Shown: one piece after another, positions 28,661-41,339 of the stretch
Layout: each line of letters opens with the position of its first letter
How positions within the stretch are numbered: position 1 is the first letter of the stretch
NCBI RefSeq assembly: GCF_947347685.1
Contig: NC_070629.1
Span: 744,001-808,000, forward strand
DNA length: 64,000 nt
From: Pleuronectes platessa
Taxonomy: Eukaryota; Chordata; Actinopteri; Pleuronectiformes; Pleuronectidae
Direction of reading: 5' to 3'
Position numbers and translations under genes: made by a program
The notes under the pieces: model-generated
What the model was told of the DNA's origin: nothing
Databases searched by the model: none
Seen by the model: only the letters and a program-made list of their open reading frames with translations

Positions 28661-29776
28661 CACAGGATGTGCAAGCACAGTTTTTTTATTAATTTGATTT
28701 AAATATTTTTTTTTGTAAAAATGTTTTAATATTATTTTTATTTATGTAAGCAGCAGGATGTGCGCTGCAGGATGTGCGCACCACAGGATGTGCAAGCACA
28801 GTTTTTTTATTAATTTGATTTAAAAAATTTTTTTTAAAAATGTTTTAATATTATTTTTATTTATGTGCGCAGCAGGATGTGAGCCGCAGGATGTGCGCCC
28901 CACAGAATTTGCGCCCCACAGGATGTGCAAGCACAGTTTTTTTTTGTAAAAATATTTTGATATTATTTTTATTTATGTGCGCAGCAGGATGTGCGCCGCA
29001 GGATGTGCGCCCCACAGAATTTGCGGCCCACAGGATTAGCAAGCACAGTTTTTTTTTTTGTAAAAATGTTTTGATATTATTTTTATTTATGTGCGCAGCA
29101 GGATGTGCGCCGCAGGATGTGCGCCCCACAGAATTTGCGCCCCACAGGATGTGCAAGCACAGTTTTTTTATTAATTTGATTTAAATATTTTTTTTTGTAA
29201 AAATGTTTTTATATTATTTTTATTTATGTGCGCAGCAGGATGTGCGCCCCACAGGATGTGCAAGCACAGTTTTTTTTTTGTAAAAATATTTTAATATTAT
29301 TTTTATTTATGTGCGCAGCAGGATGTGCACCGCAGGATGTGCGCCCCACAGAATTTGCGCCCCAAAGGATGTGCAAGCACAGCTTTTTTTTTGTAAAAAT
29401 GTTTTAATATTATTTTTATTTATGTGCGCAGCAGGATGTGCGCCCCACAGGATGTGCAAGCACAGTTTTTTTTTTGTAAAAATATTTTAATATTATTTTT
29501 ATTTATGTGCGCAGCAGGATGTGCACCGCAGGATGTGCGCCCCACAGAATTTGCGCCCCACAGGATGTGCAAGCACAGCTTTTTTTTTGTAAAAATGTTT
29601 TAATATTATTTTTATTTATGTGCGCAGCAAGATGTGCGCCGCAGGATGTGCGCCCCACAGAATTTGCGCCCCAAAGTGTGTGCAAGGACAGTTTTTTTAT
29701 TAATTTGATTTTTAAAAAAAAATTGTAAATTGTTTTTAATATTATTTTTATTTATGTGCGCAGCAGGATGTGCGCC
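28660..29776 (+). repeat. Satellite block duplicated at 34.2 kb distance (first copy)
   Basis: From about 28660 the text equals 62884 onward, position by position with an offset of 34,224, to the end of the window. Shared private variants include ATGTGAGCCGCAGG (28876), GGCCCACAGGATTAGCAAGC (29024) and CCAAAGTGTGTGCAAGGAC (29671), plus linkers lacking TATTAATTTGATTTAAATA. No difference was noticed by eye. Confidence 0.85.
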
Positions 29777-32209
29777 GCAGGATGTGCGCCCCACAGAATT
29801 TGCGCCCCACAGGATGTGCAAGCACAGTTTTTTTATTAATTTGAATTAAAAAAAAAAAATTGTAATTTGTTTTTAATATTATTTTTATTTATTTGCGCAG
29901 CAGGATGTGCGCTGCAGGATGTGCAAGCACGGTTTTTTTATTAATTTGATTTAAAAAAAAAAATTGTAATTTGTTTTTAATATTATTTTTATTTATGTGC
30001 GCAGCAGGATGTGTGCCGCAGGATGTGCGCCCCACAGAATTTGCGCCCCACAGGATGTGCAAGCACAGTTTTTTTATTAATTTGATTTAAATATTTTTTT
30101 TTGTAAAAATGTTTTATTATTATTTTATTCATGTGCGCAGCAGGATGTGTGCCGCAGGATGTGCGCCCCACATAATTTGCGCCCCACAGGATGTGCAAGC
30201 ACAGTTTTTTTATTAATTTGATTTAAATATTTTTTTTTGTAAAAATGTTTTAATATTATTTTTATTTATGTGCGCAGCAGGATGTGCGCCGCAGGATGTG
30301 CGCCCCACAGAATTTGCGCCCCACAGGATGTGCAAGCACAGTTTTTTTATTAATTTGATTTAAATATTTTTTTTTGTAAAAATGTTTTAATATTATTTTT
30401 ATTTATGTGCGCAGCAGGATGTGCGCCGCAGGATGTGCGCCCCACAGGATGTGCAAGGACAGTTTTTTTATTAATTTGATTTAAAAAAAAAATTGTAATT
30501 TGTTTTTAATATTATATGTATTTATGTGCGCAGCAGGATGTGCGCCGCAGGATGTGCGCCCCACATAATTTGCGCCCCACAGGATGTGCAAGCACAGTTT
30601 TTTTATTAATTTGATTTAAATATTTTTTTTTGTAAAAATGTTTTAATATTATTTTTATTTATGTGCGCAGCAGGATGTGCGCCGCAGGATGTGCGCCCCA
30701 CAGAATTTGCGCCCCACAGGATGTGCAAGCACAGTTTGTTTATTAATTTGATTTTAAAAAAAAAAATTGTAAATTGTTTTTAATATTATTTTTATTTATG
30801 TGCGCAGCAGGATGTGCGCCCCACAGAATTTGCGCCCCACAGGATGTGCAAGCACAGTTTTTTTATTAATTTGATTAAAATATTTTTTTTTGTAAAAATG
30901 TTTTAATATTATTTTTATTTATGTGCGCAGCAGGATGTGTGCCGCAGGATGTGAGCCCGACAGAATTTGCGCCCCACAGGATGTGCAAGGACAGTTTTTT
31001 TATTAATTTGATTTAAATATTTTTTTTGTAAAAATGTTTTAATATTATTTTTATTTATGTGCGCAGCAGGATGTGCGCCGCAGGATGTGCGCCTCACAGA
31101 ATTTGCACCCCAAAGGATGTGCAAGCACAGTTTGTTTATTAATTTGATTTAAAAAAAAAAATTGTAATTTGTTTTTAATATTATTTTTATTTATGTGCTC
31201 AGCAGGATGTGCGCCGCAGGATGTGCGCCCAACAGAATTTGCGCCCCACAGGATGTGCAAGCACAGTTTTTTTATTAATTTGATTTAAATATTTTTTTTT
31301 GTAAAAATGTTTTAATATTATTTTTATTTATGTGCGCAGCAGGATGTGCGCCCCACAGAACTTGCGCCCCACAGGATGTGCAAGCACAGTTTTTTTATTA
31401 ATTTGATTTAAATATTTTTTTTTGTAAAAATGTTTTAATATGATTTTATTCATGTGCGCAGCAGGATGTGTGCCGCAGGATGTGCACCCCACATAATTTG
31501 CGCCCCACAGGATGTGCAAGCTTTTTTTTTTTATTAATTTGATTTAAATATTTTTTTTTGTAAAAATGTTTTAATATTATTTTTATTCTTGTGTGCAGCA
31601 GGATTTGCGCCGCAGGATGTGCGCCCCACAGAATTTGAGCCCCACTGGATGTGCAAGCACAGTTTTTTTATTAATTTGATTTAAAAAAAAAATTGTAATT
31701 TGTTTTTAATATTATTTTTATTTATATGCGCAGCAGGATGTGCACCGCAGGATTTGCGCCCCACAGAATTTGCGCCCCACAGGATGTGCAAGCACAGTTT
31801 GTTTATTAATTTGATTTAAAAAAAAAAAATTGTAAATTGTTTTTAATATTATTTTTATTTATGTGCGCAGCAGGATGTGCGCCGCAGGATGTGCACCCCA
31901 CAGAATTTGCGCCCCACAGGATGTGCAAGCACAGTTTTTTTATTAATTTGATTTAAATATTTTTTTTTGCAAAAATGTGTTAATATTATTTTTATTCATG
32001 TGCGCAGCAGGATGTGCGCCCCACAGAATTTGCGCCCCACAGGATGTGCAAGCACAGTTTTTTTATTAATTTGATTTAAATATTTTTTTTTGTAAAAATG
32101 TTTTAATATTATTTTTATTCATGTGCGCAGCAGGATTTGCGCCGCAGGATGTGCGCCCCACATAATTTGCGCCCCACAGGATGTGCAAGCACAGTTTTTT
32201 TATTAATTT

Positions 32210-34010
32210 GATTTAAATATTTTTTTTTCTAAAAATGTTTTAATATTATTTTATTCTTGTGCGCAGAAGGATTTGTGCCGCAGGATGTGCGCCCCACAGA
32301 ATTTGCGCCCCACAGGATGTGCAAGGACAGTTTTTTTATTAATTTGATTTAAAAAAAAATTGTAATTTGTTTTTAATATTATTTTTATTTATGTGCGCAT
32401 TAGGATGTGCGCCGCAGGATGTGCGCCCCACAGAATTTTCGCCCCACAGGATGTGCAAGCACAGTTTTTTTATTAATTTGATTTAAATATTTTTTTTTGT
32501 AAAAATGTTTCAATATTATTTTTATTTATGTGCGCAGCAGGATGTGCGCCGCAGGATGTGCACCCCACAGAATTTGCGCCCCACAGGATGTGCAAGCACA
32601 GTTTTTTTATTAATTTTATTTAAATATTTTTTTTGTAAAAATGTTTTAATATTATTTTTATTTATGTGCGCAGCAGGATGTGCGCCACAGGATGTGCGCC
32701 CCAAAGAATTTGCGCCCCACAGGATGTGCAAGCACAGTTTTTTTATTAATTTGATTTAAATATTTTTTTTTGTAAAAATGTTTTAATATTATTTTTATTT
32801 ATGTGCGCAGCAGAATGTGCGCCGCAGGATGTGCGCCCCACATAATTTGTGCCCCACAGGATGTGCAAGGACAGTTTTTTTATTAATTTGATTTAAAAAA
32901 AAAATTGTAATTTGTTTTTAATATTATTTTTATTCATGTGCGCAGCAGGATGTGCGCCGCAGGATGTGCGCCCCACAGAATTTGCGCCCCACAGGATGTG
33001 CAAGCACAGTTTTTTTATTAATTTGATTTAAATTTTTTTTTTTGTAAAAATGTTTTAATATTATTTTTATTCATGTGCGCAGCAGGATTTGCGCCGCAGG
33101 ATGTGCGCCCCACAGAATTTGCGCCCCACAGGATGTGCAAGGACAGTTTTTTTATTAATTTGATTTAAAATTAAAAATTGTAATTTGTTTTTAATATTAT
33201 TTTTACTTATGTGCGCAGCAGGATGTGCGCCCCACATAATTTGCGCCCCACAGGATGTGCAAGCACAGTTTTTTTATTAATTTGATTTAAATATTTTTTT
33301 TTCTGAAAATGTTTTAATATTATTTTATTCTTGTGCGCAGAAGGATTTGTGCCGCAGGATGTGCGCCCCACAGAATTTGCGCCCCACAGGATGTGCAAGG
33401 ACAGTTTTTTTATTAATTTGATTTAAAAAAAAATTGTAATTTGTTTTTAATATTATTTTTATTTATGTGCGCATTAGGATGTGCGCCGCAGGATGTGCGC
33501 CCCACAGAATTTTCGCCCCACAGGATGTGCAAGCACAGTTTTTTTATTAATTTGATTTAAATATTTTTTTTTGTAAAAATGTTTCAATATTATTTTTATT
33601 TATGTGCGCAGCAGGATGTGCGCCGCAGGATGTGCACCCCACAGAATTTGCGCCCCACAGGATGTGCAAGCACAGTTTTTTTATTAATTTTATTTAAATA
33701 TTTTTTTTGTAAAAATGTTTTAATATTATTTTTATTTATGTGCGCAGCAGGATGTGCGCCACAGGATGTGCGCCCCAAAGAATTTGCGCCCCACAGGATG
33801 TGCAAGCACAGTTTTTTTATTAATTTGATTTAAATATTTTTTTTTGTAAAAATGTTTAATATTATTTTTATTTATGTGCGCAGCAGAATGTGCGCCGCAG
33901 GATGTGCGCCCCACATAATTTGTGCCCCACAGGATGTGCAAGGACAGTTTTTTTATTAATTTGATTTAAAAAAAAAATTGTAATTTGTTTTTAATATTAT
34001 TTTTATTCAT
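32210..34010 (+). repeat. Satellite higher-order duplication, offset 1074
   Basis: The segment from about 32210 recurs 1074 bp on (for example the variants GCGCAGAAGG at 32261/33335 and GTTTCAATATT at 32508/33582). Confidence 0.75.
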
Positions 34011-36779
34011 GTGCGCAGCAGGATGTGCGCCGCAGGATGTGCGCCCCACAGAATTTGCGCCCCACAGGATGTGCAAGGACAGTTTTTTTATTAATTTGAT
34101 TTAAAATTAAAAATTGTAATTTGTTTTTAATATTATTTTTACTTATGTGCGCAGCAGGATGTGCGCCCCACAGAATTTGCGCCCCACAGGATGTGCAAGC
34201 ACAGTTTTTTTATTAATTTGATTTAAAAATTTTTTTTTGTAAAAATGTTTTAATATTATTTTTATTTATGTGCGCAGCAGGATGTGCGCCGTAGGATGTG
34301 CGCCCCACAGAATTTGCGCCCCACAGGATGTGCAAGCACAGTTTTTTTATTAATTTGATTTAAAAAAATTTTTTTGTAAAAATGTTTTAATATTTTTTTG
34401 ATTTATGTGCGCAGCAGGATGTGTGCTGCAGGATGTGCGCCCCACAGAATTTGTCCCCCACAGGATGTGCAAGCACAGTTTTTTTATTAATTTGATTTAA
34501 AAAAAATTTTTTGTAAAAATGTTTTAATATTATTTTGATTTATGTGCGCAGCAGGATGTGCGCCGCAGGATGTGCGCCCCACAGAATTTGCGCCCCACAG
34601 GATGTGCAAGGACAGTTTTTTTATTAATTTGATTTAAAATTAAAAATTGTAATTTGTTTTTAATATTGTTTTTATTTATGTGCGCCGCAGGATGTGCGCC
34701 CCACAGAATTTGCGCCCCACAGGATGTGCAAGCACAGTTTTTTTATTAATTTGATTTAAATATTTTTTTTTGTAAAAATGTGTTAATATTATTTTTATTC
34801 ATGTGCGCAGCAGGATTTGCGCCGCAGGATGTGCGCCCCACAAAATTTGCGCTCCACAGGATGTGCAAGGACAGTTTTTTTATTAATTTGATTTAAAAAA
34901 AAAAATTGTAATTTGTTTTTAATATTATTTTTATTTATGTGCGCAGCAGGATGTGCGCCCCACAGGATGTGCAAGGACAGTTTTTTTATTAATTTGATTT
35001 AAAAAAAAAATTGTAATTTGTTTTTAATATTATTTTTATTTATGTGCGCAGCAGGATGTGCGCCGCAGGATGTGCGCCCCACAGAATTTGCGCCCCACAG
35101 GATGTGCAAGCACAGTTTTTTTATTAATTTGATTTAAATATTTTTTTTTGTAAAAATGTTTTAATATTATTTTTATTCTTGTGCGCAGCAGGATTTGCGC
35201 CGCAGGATGTGCGCCCCACAGAATTTGCGCCCCACAGTATGTGCAAGGACAGTTTTTTTATTAATTTGATTTAAAAAGAAAAAATTGTAAATTGTTTTTA
35301 ATATTATTTTTATTTATGTGCGCAGCAGGATGTGCGCCGCAGGATGTGCGCCCCACATAATTTGCGCCCCACAGTATGTGCAAGGACAGTTTTTTTATTA
35401 ATTTGATTTAAAAAAAAAAAATTGTAATTTGTTTTTAATATTATTTTTATTTATGTGCGCAGCAGGATGTGCGCCGCAGGATGTGCGCCCCACAGGATGT
35501 GCAAGCACATTTTTTTTATTAATTTAATTTAAATATTTTTTTTTGTAAAAATGTTTTAATATTATTTTTATTCTTGTGCGCAGCAGGATTTGCGCCGCAG
35601 GATGTGCGCCCCACAGAATTTGCGCCCCACAGGATGTGCAAGAACAGTTTTTTTATTAATTTGATTTAAATATTTTTTTTGTAAAAATGTTTTAATATTA
35701 TTTTTATTTATGTGCGCAGCAGGATGTGCGCCGCAGGATGTGCGCCCCACAGAATTTGCGCCCCACAGGATGTGCAAGCACAGTTTGTTTATTAATTTGA
35801 TTTAAAAAAAAAAAATTGTAAATTGTTTTTAATATTATTTTTATTTATGTGCGCAGCAGAATGTGCGCCGCAGGATGTGCGCCCCACATAATTTGTGCCC
35901 CAAAGGATGTGCAAGGACAGTTTTTTTATTAATTTGATTTAAAAAAAAAAATTGTAATTTGTTTTTAATATTATTTTTATTCATGTGCGCAGCAGGATGT
36001 GCGCCGCAGGATGTGCGCCCCACATAATTTGCGCCCCACAGGATGTTCAAGCACAGTTTTTTTATTAATTTGATTTAAATATTTTTTTTGTAAAATTTTT
36101 TTAATATCATTTGTATTAATGAGCGCAGCTGGATGTGCGCCCCACAGAATTTGCGCCCCACAGGATGTGCAAGGACAGTTTTTTTATTAATTTGATTTAA
36201 AAAAAAAAATTGTAATTTGTTTTTAATATTATTTTTATTTTTGTGCGCAGCAGGATGTGCGCCGCAGGATGTGCGCCCCACAGAATTTGCGCCCCACAGG
36301 ATGTGCAAGCACACTTTTTTTATTAATTTGATTTAAAAAATTTTTTTTGTAAAAATGTTTTAATATTATTTTTATTTATGTGCGCAGCAGGATGTGCGCC
36401 GCAGGATGTGCGCCCCACAGAATTTGCGCCCCACAGGATGTGCAAGCACAGTTTTTTTATTAATTTGATTTAAATATTTTTTTTTGTAAAAATGTGTTAA
36501 TATTATTTTTATTCATGTGCGCAGCAGGATTTGCGCCGCAGGATGTGCGACCCACAAAATTTGCACTCCACAGGATGTGCAAGGACAGTTTTTTTATTAA
36601 TTTGATTTAAAAAAAAAAATTGTAATTTGTTTTTAATATTATTTTTATTTATGTGCGCAGCAGGATGTGCGCCCCACAGAATTTGCGCCCCACAGGATGT
36701 GCAAGGACAGTTTTTTTATTAATTTGATTTAAAAAAAAATTGTAATTTGTTTTTAATATTATTTTTATTTATGTGCGCA

Positions 36780-38160
36780 GCAGGATGTGCGCCGCAGGAT
36801 GTGCGCCCCACAGAATTTGCGCCCCACAGGATGTGCAAGCACATTTTTTTTATTAATTTGATTTAAATATTTTTTTTTGTAAAAATGTTTTATTATTATT
36901 TTTATTCTTGTGCGCAGCAGAATTTGCGCCGCAGGATGTGCGCCCCACAGAATTTGCGCTCCACAGGATGTGCAAGGACAGTTTTTTTATTAATTTGATT
37001 TAAAAAAAAAAAATTGTAATTTGTTTTTAATATTATTTTTATTTTTGTGCGCAGCAGGATGTGCGCCCCACAGAATTTGCGCCCCACAGGATGTGCAAGC
37101 ACAGTTTTTTTATTAATTCGATTTAAATATTTTTTTTTGTAAAAATGTTTTAATATTATTTTTATTTATGTGCGCAGCAGGATGTGCGCCGCAGGATGTG
37201 CGCCCCGCAGAATTTGTGCCCCACAGGATGTGCAAGCACAGTTTTTTTATTAATTTGATTTAAATATTTTTTTTTGTAAAAATGTGTAAATATTATTTTT
37301 ATTCATGTGCGCAGCAGGATTTGCGCCGCAGGATGTGCGCCCCACAGAATGTGCAAGGACAGTTTTTTTATTAATTTGATTTAAAAAAAAAATTGTAATT
37401 TGTTTTTAATATTATTTTTATTTATGTGCGCAGCAGGATGTGTGCCGCAGGATGTGCGCCCCACAGAATTTGCGCCCCACAGGATGTGCAAGCACAGTTT
37501 GTTTTTAAATTTGATTAAAAAAAAAAATTGTAATTTGTTTTTAATATTATTTTTATTTATGTGCGCAGCAGGATGTGCGCCGCAGGATGTGCGCCCCACA
37601 GAATTTGCGCCCCACAGGATGTGCAAGAACATTTTTTTTATTAATTTGATTTAAATATTTTTTTTTGTAAAAATGTTTTATTATTATTTTTATTCTTGTG
37701 CGCAGCAGAATTTGCGCCGCAGGATGTGCGCCCCACAGAATTTGCGCTCCACAGGATGTGCAAGGACAGTTTTTTTATTAATTTGATTTAAAAAAAAAAA
37801 ATTGTAATTTGTTTTTAATATTATTTTTATTTTTGTGCGCAGCAGGATGTGCGCCCCACAGAATTTGCGCCCCACAGGATGTGCAAGCACAGTTTTTTTA
37901 TTAATTCGATTTAAATATTTTTTTTTGTAAAAATGTTTTAATATTATTTTTATTTATGTGCGCAGCAGGATGTGCGCCGCAGGATGTGCGCCCCGCAGAA
38001 TTTGCGCCCCACAGGATGTGCAAGCACAGTTTTTTTATTAATTTGATTTAAATATTTTTTTTTGTAAAAATGTGTTAATATTATTTTTATTCATGTGCGC
38101 AGCAGGATTTGCGCCGCAGGATTTGCGCCCCACAGAATTTGCGCTCCACAGGATGTGCAA
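36780..38160 (+). repeat. Satellite higher-order duplication, offset 788
   Basis: The variants TTTTATTATTATTTTTATTC, GCAGCAGAATTTGCGCC and TTAATTCGATTT at 36890-37115 recur 788 bp later at 37678-37903. Confidence 0.75.
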
Positions 38161-41100
38161 GGACAGTTTTTTTATTAATTTGATTTAAAAAAAAAATTGT
38201 AATTTGTTTTTAATATTATTTTTATTTAAGTGCGCAGCAGGATGTGCACCGCAGGATGTGCGCCCCACAGGATGTGCAAGCACAGTTTTTTTATTAATTT
38301 GATTTAAATATTTTTTTTGTAAAAATGTTTTAATATTATTTTTATTTATGTGCGCAGCAGGATGTGCGCCGCAGGATGTGCGCCCCACATAATTTGCGCC
38401 CCACAGGATGTGCAAGCACAGTTTGTTTATTAATTTGATTTAAAAAAAAAAAATTGTAAATTGTTTTTAATATTATTTTTATTTATGTGCGCAGCAGGAT
38501 GTGCGCCGCAGGATGTGCGCCCCACATAATTTGCGCCCCACAGGATGTGCAAGCACAGTTTGTTTATTAATTTGATTTAAAAAAAAAAAATTGTAAATTG
38601 TTTTTAATATTATTTTTATTTATGTGCGCAGCAGGATGTGCGCCGCAGGATGTGCGCCCCACAGAATTTGCGCCCCACAGGATGTGCAAGCACAGTTTTT
38701 TAATTAATTTGATTTAAATATTTTTTTTTGTAAAAATGTTTTAATATTATTTTTATTCATGTGCGCAGCAGGATGTGTTCCGCAGGATGTGCGACCCACA
38801 GAATTTGCGCCCCACAGGATGTGCAAGGACAGTTTTTTATTAATTTGATTTAAAAAAAAAATTGTAATTTGTTTTTAATATTATTTTTATTTATGTGCGC
38901 AGCAGGATGTGCGCCGCAAGATGTGCGCCCCACAGAATTTGCGCCCCACGGGATGTGCAAGCACAGTTTTTTTATTAATTTGATTTAAAAAATTTTTTTT
39001 GTAAAAATGTGTTAATATTATTTTTATTCATGTGCGCAGCTGGATTTGCGCCGCAGGATGTGCGCCCCACAGAATTTGCGCTCCACAGGATGTGCAAGGA
39101 CAGTATTTTTATTAATTTGATTTAAAAAAAAAATTGTAATTTGTTTTTAATATTATTTTTATTTATGTGCGCAGCAGGATGTGCACCGCAGGATGTGCGC
39201 CCCACAGGATGTGCAAGCACAGTTTTTTTATTAATTTGATTTAAATATTTTTTGTTGTAAAAATGTTTTAATATTATTTGTATTAAAGTGCGCAGCTGGA
39301 TGTGCGCCGCAGGATGTGCGCCCCATAGAATTTGCGCCCCACAGGATGTGCAAGCACAGTTTTGTTATTAATTTGATTTAAATATTTTTTTTTGTAAAAA
39401 TGTTTTAATATTATTTTTATTTATGTGCGCAGCAGGATGTGCGCCGCAGGATGTGCGCCCCACAGGATGTGCAAGCACAGTTTGTTTATTAATTTGATTT
39501 AAAAAAAAAAAATTGTAAATTGTTTTTAATATTATTTTTATTTATGTGCGCAGCAGGATGTGCGCCGCAGGATGTGCGCCCCACAGAATTTGCGCCCCAC
39601 GGGATGTGCAAGCACAGTTTTTTTATTAATTTGATTTAAAAATTTTTTTTTGTAAAAATGTGTTAATATTATTTTTATTCATGTGCGCAGCTGGATTTGC
39701 GCCGCAGGATGTGCGCCCCACAGAATTTGCGCTCCACAGGATGTGCAAGGACAGTATTTTTATTAATTTGATTTAAAAAAAAAAAATTGTAAATTGTTTT
39801 TAATATTATTTTTATTTATGTGCGCAGCAGGATGTGCGCCGCAGGATGTGCGCCCCACAGAATTTGCGCCCCACAGGATGTGCAAAAACAGTTTGTTTAT
39901 TAATTTGATTTAAAAAAAAAAAATTGTAAATTGTTTTTAATATTATTTTTATTTATGTGCGCAGCAGGATGTGCGCCGCAGGATGTGCGCCCCACAGAAT
40001 TTGCGCCCCACAGGATGTGCAAGCACAGTTTTTTAATTAATTTGATTTAAATATTTTTTTTTGTAAAAATGTTTTAATATTATTTTTATTTATGTGCGCA
40101 GCAGGATGTGCGCCGCAGGATGTGCTCCCCACAGGATGTGCAAGGACAGTTTTTTTATTAATTTGATTTAAAAAAAAAATTGTAATTTGTTTTTAATATT
40201 ATTTTTATTTATGTGCGCAGCAGGATGTGCGCCCCACGGAATTTGCGCCCCACAGGATGTGCAAGCACAGTTTTTTTATTAATTTGATTTAAATATTTTT
40301 TTTTGTAAAAATGTGTTAATATTATTTTTATTCATGTGCGCAGCAGGATGTGCACCGCAGGATGTGCGCCCCACAGGATGTGCAAGCACAGTTTTTTTAT
40401 TAATTTGATTTAAATATTTTTTTTTGTAAAAATGTTTTAATATTATTTGTATTAAAGTGCGCAGCTGGATGTGCGCCGCAGGATGTGCGCCCCACAGAAT
40501 TTGCGCCCCACAGGATGTGCAAGCACAGTTTTGTTATTAATTTGATTTAAATATTTTTTTTTGTAAAAATGTGTTAATATTATTTTTATTCATGTGCGCA
40601 GCAGGATTTGCGCCGCAGGATGTGCGCCCCACAGAATTTGCGCTCCACAGGATGTGCAAGGACAGTTTTTTTATTAATTTGATTTAAAAAAAAAATTGTA
40701 ATTTGTTTTTAATATTATTTTCATTTAAGTGCGCAGCAGGATGTGCACCGCAGGATGTGCGCCCCACAGGATGTGCAAGCACAGTTTTTTTATTAATTTG
40801 ATTTAAATATTTTTTTTGTAAAAATGTTTTAATATTATTTTTATTTATGTGCGCAGCAGGATGTGCGCCGCAGGATGTGCGCCCCACATAATTTGCGCCC
40901 CACAGGATGTGCAAGCACAGTTTGTTTATTAATTTGATTTAAAAAAAAAAAATTGTAAATTGTTTTTAATATTATTTTTATTTATGTGCGCAGCAGGATG
41001 TGCGCCGCAGGATGTGCGCCCCACAGAATTTGCGCCCCACAGGATGTGCAAAAACAGTTTGTTTATTAATTTGATTTAAATATTTTTTTTTGTAAAAATG

Positions 41101-41339
41101 TTTTAATATTATTTTTATTTATGTGCGCAGCAGGATGTGCGCCGCAGGATGTGCTCCCCACAGGATGTGCAAGGACAGTTTTTTTATTAATTTGATTTAA
41201 AAAAAAAATTGTAATTTGTTTTTAATATTATTTTTATTTATGTGCGCAGCAGGATGTGCGCCCCACGGAATTTGCGCCCCACAGGATGTGCAAGCACAGT
41301 TTTTTTATTAATTTGATTTAAATATTTTTTTTTGTAAAA

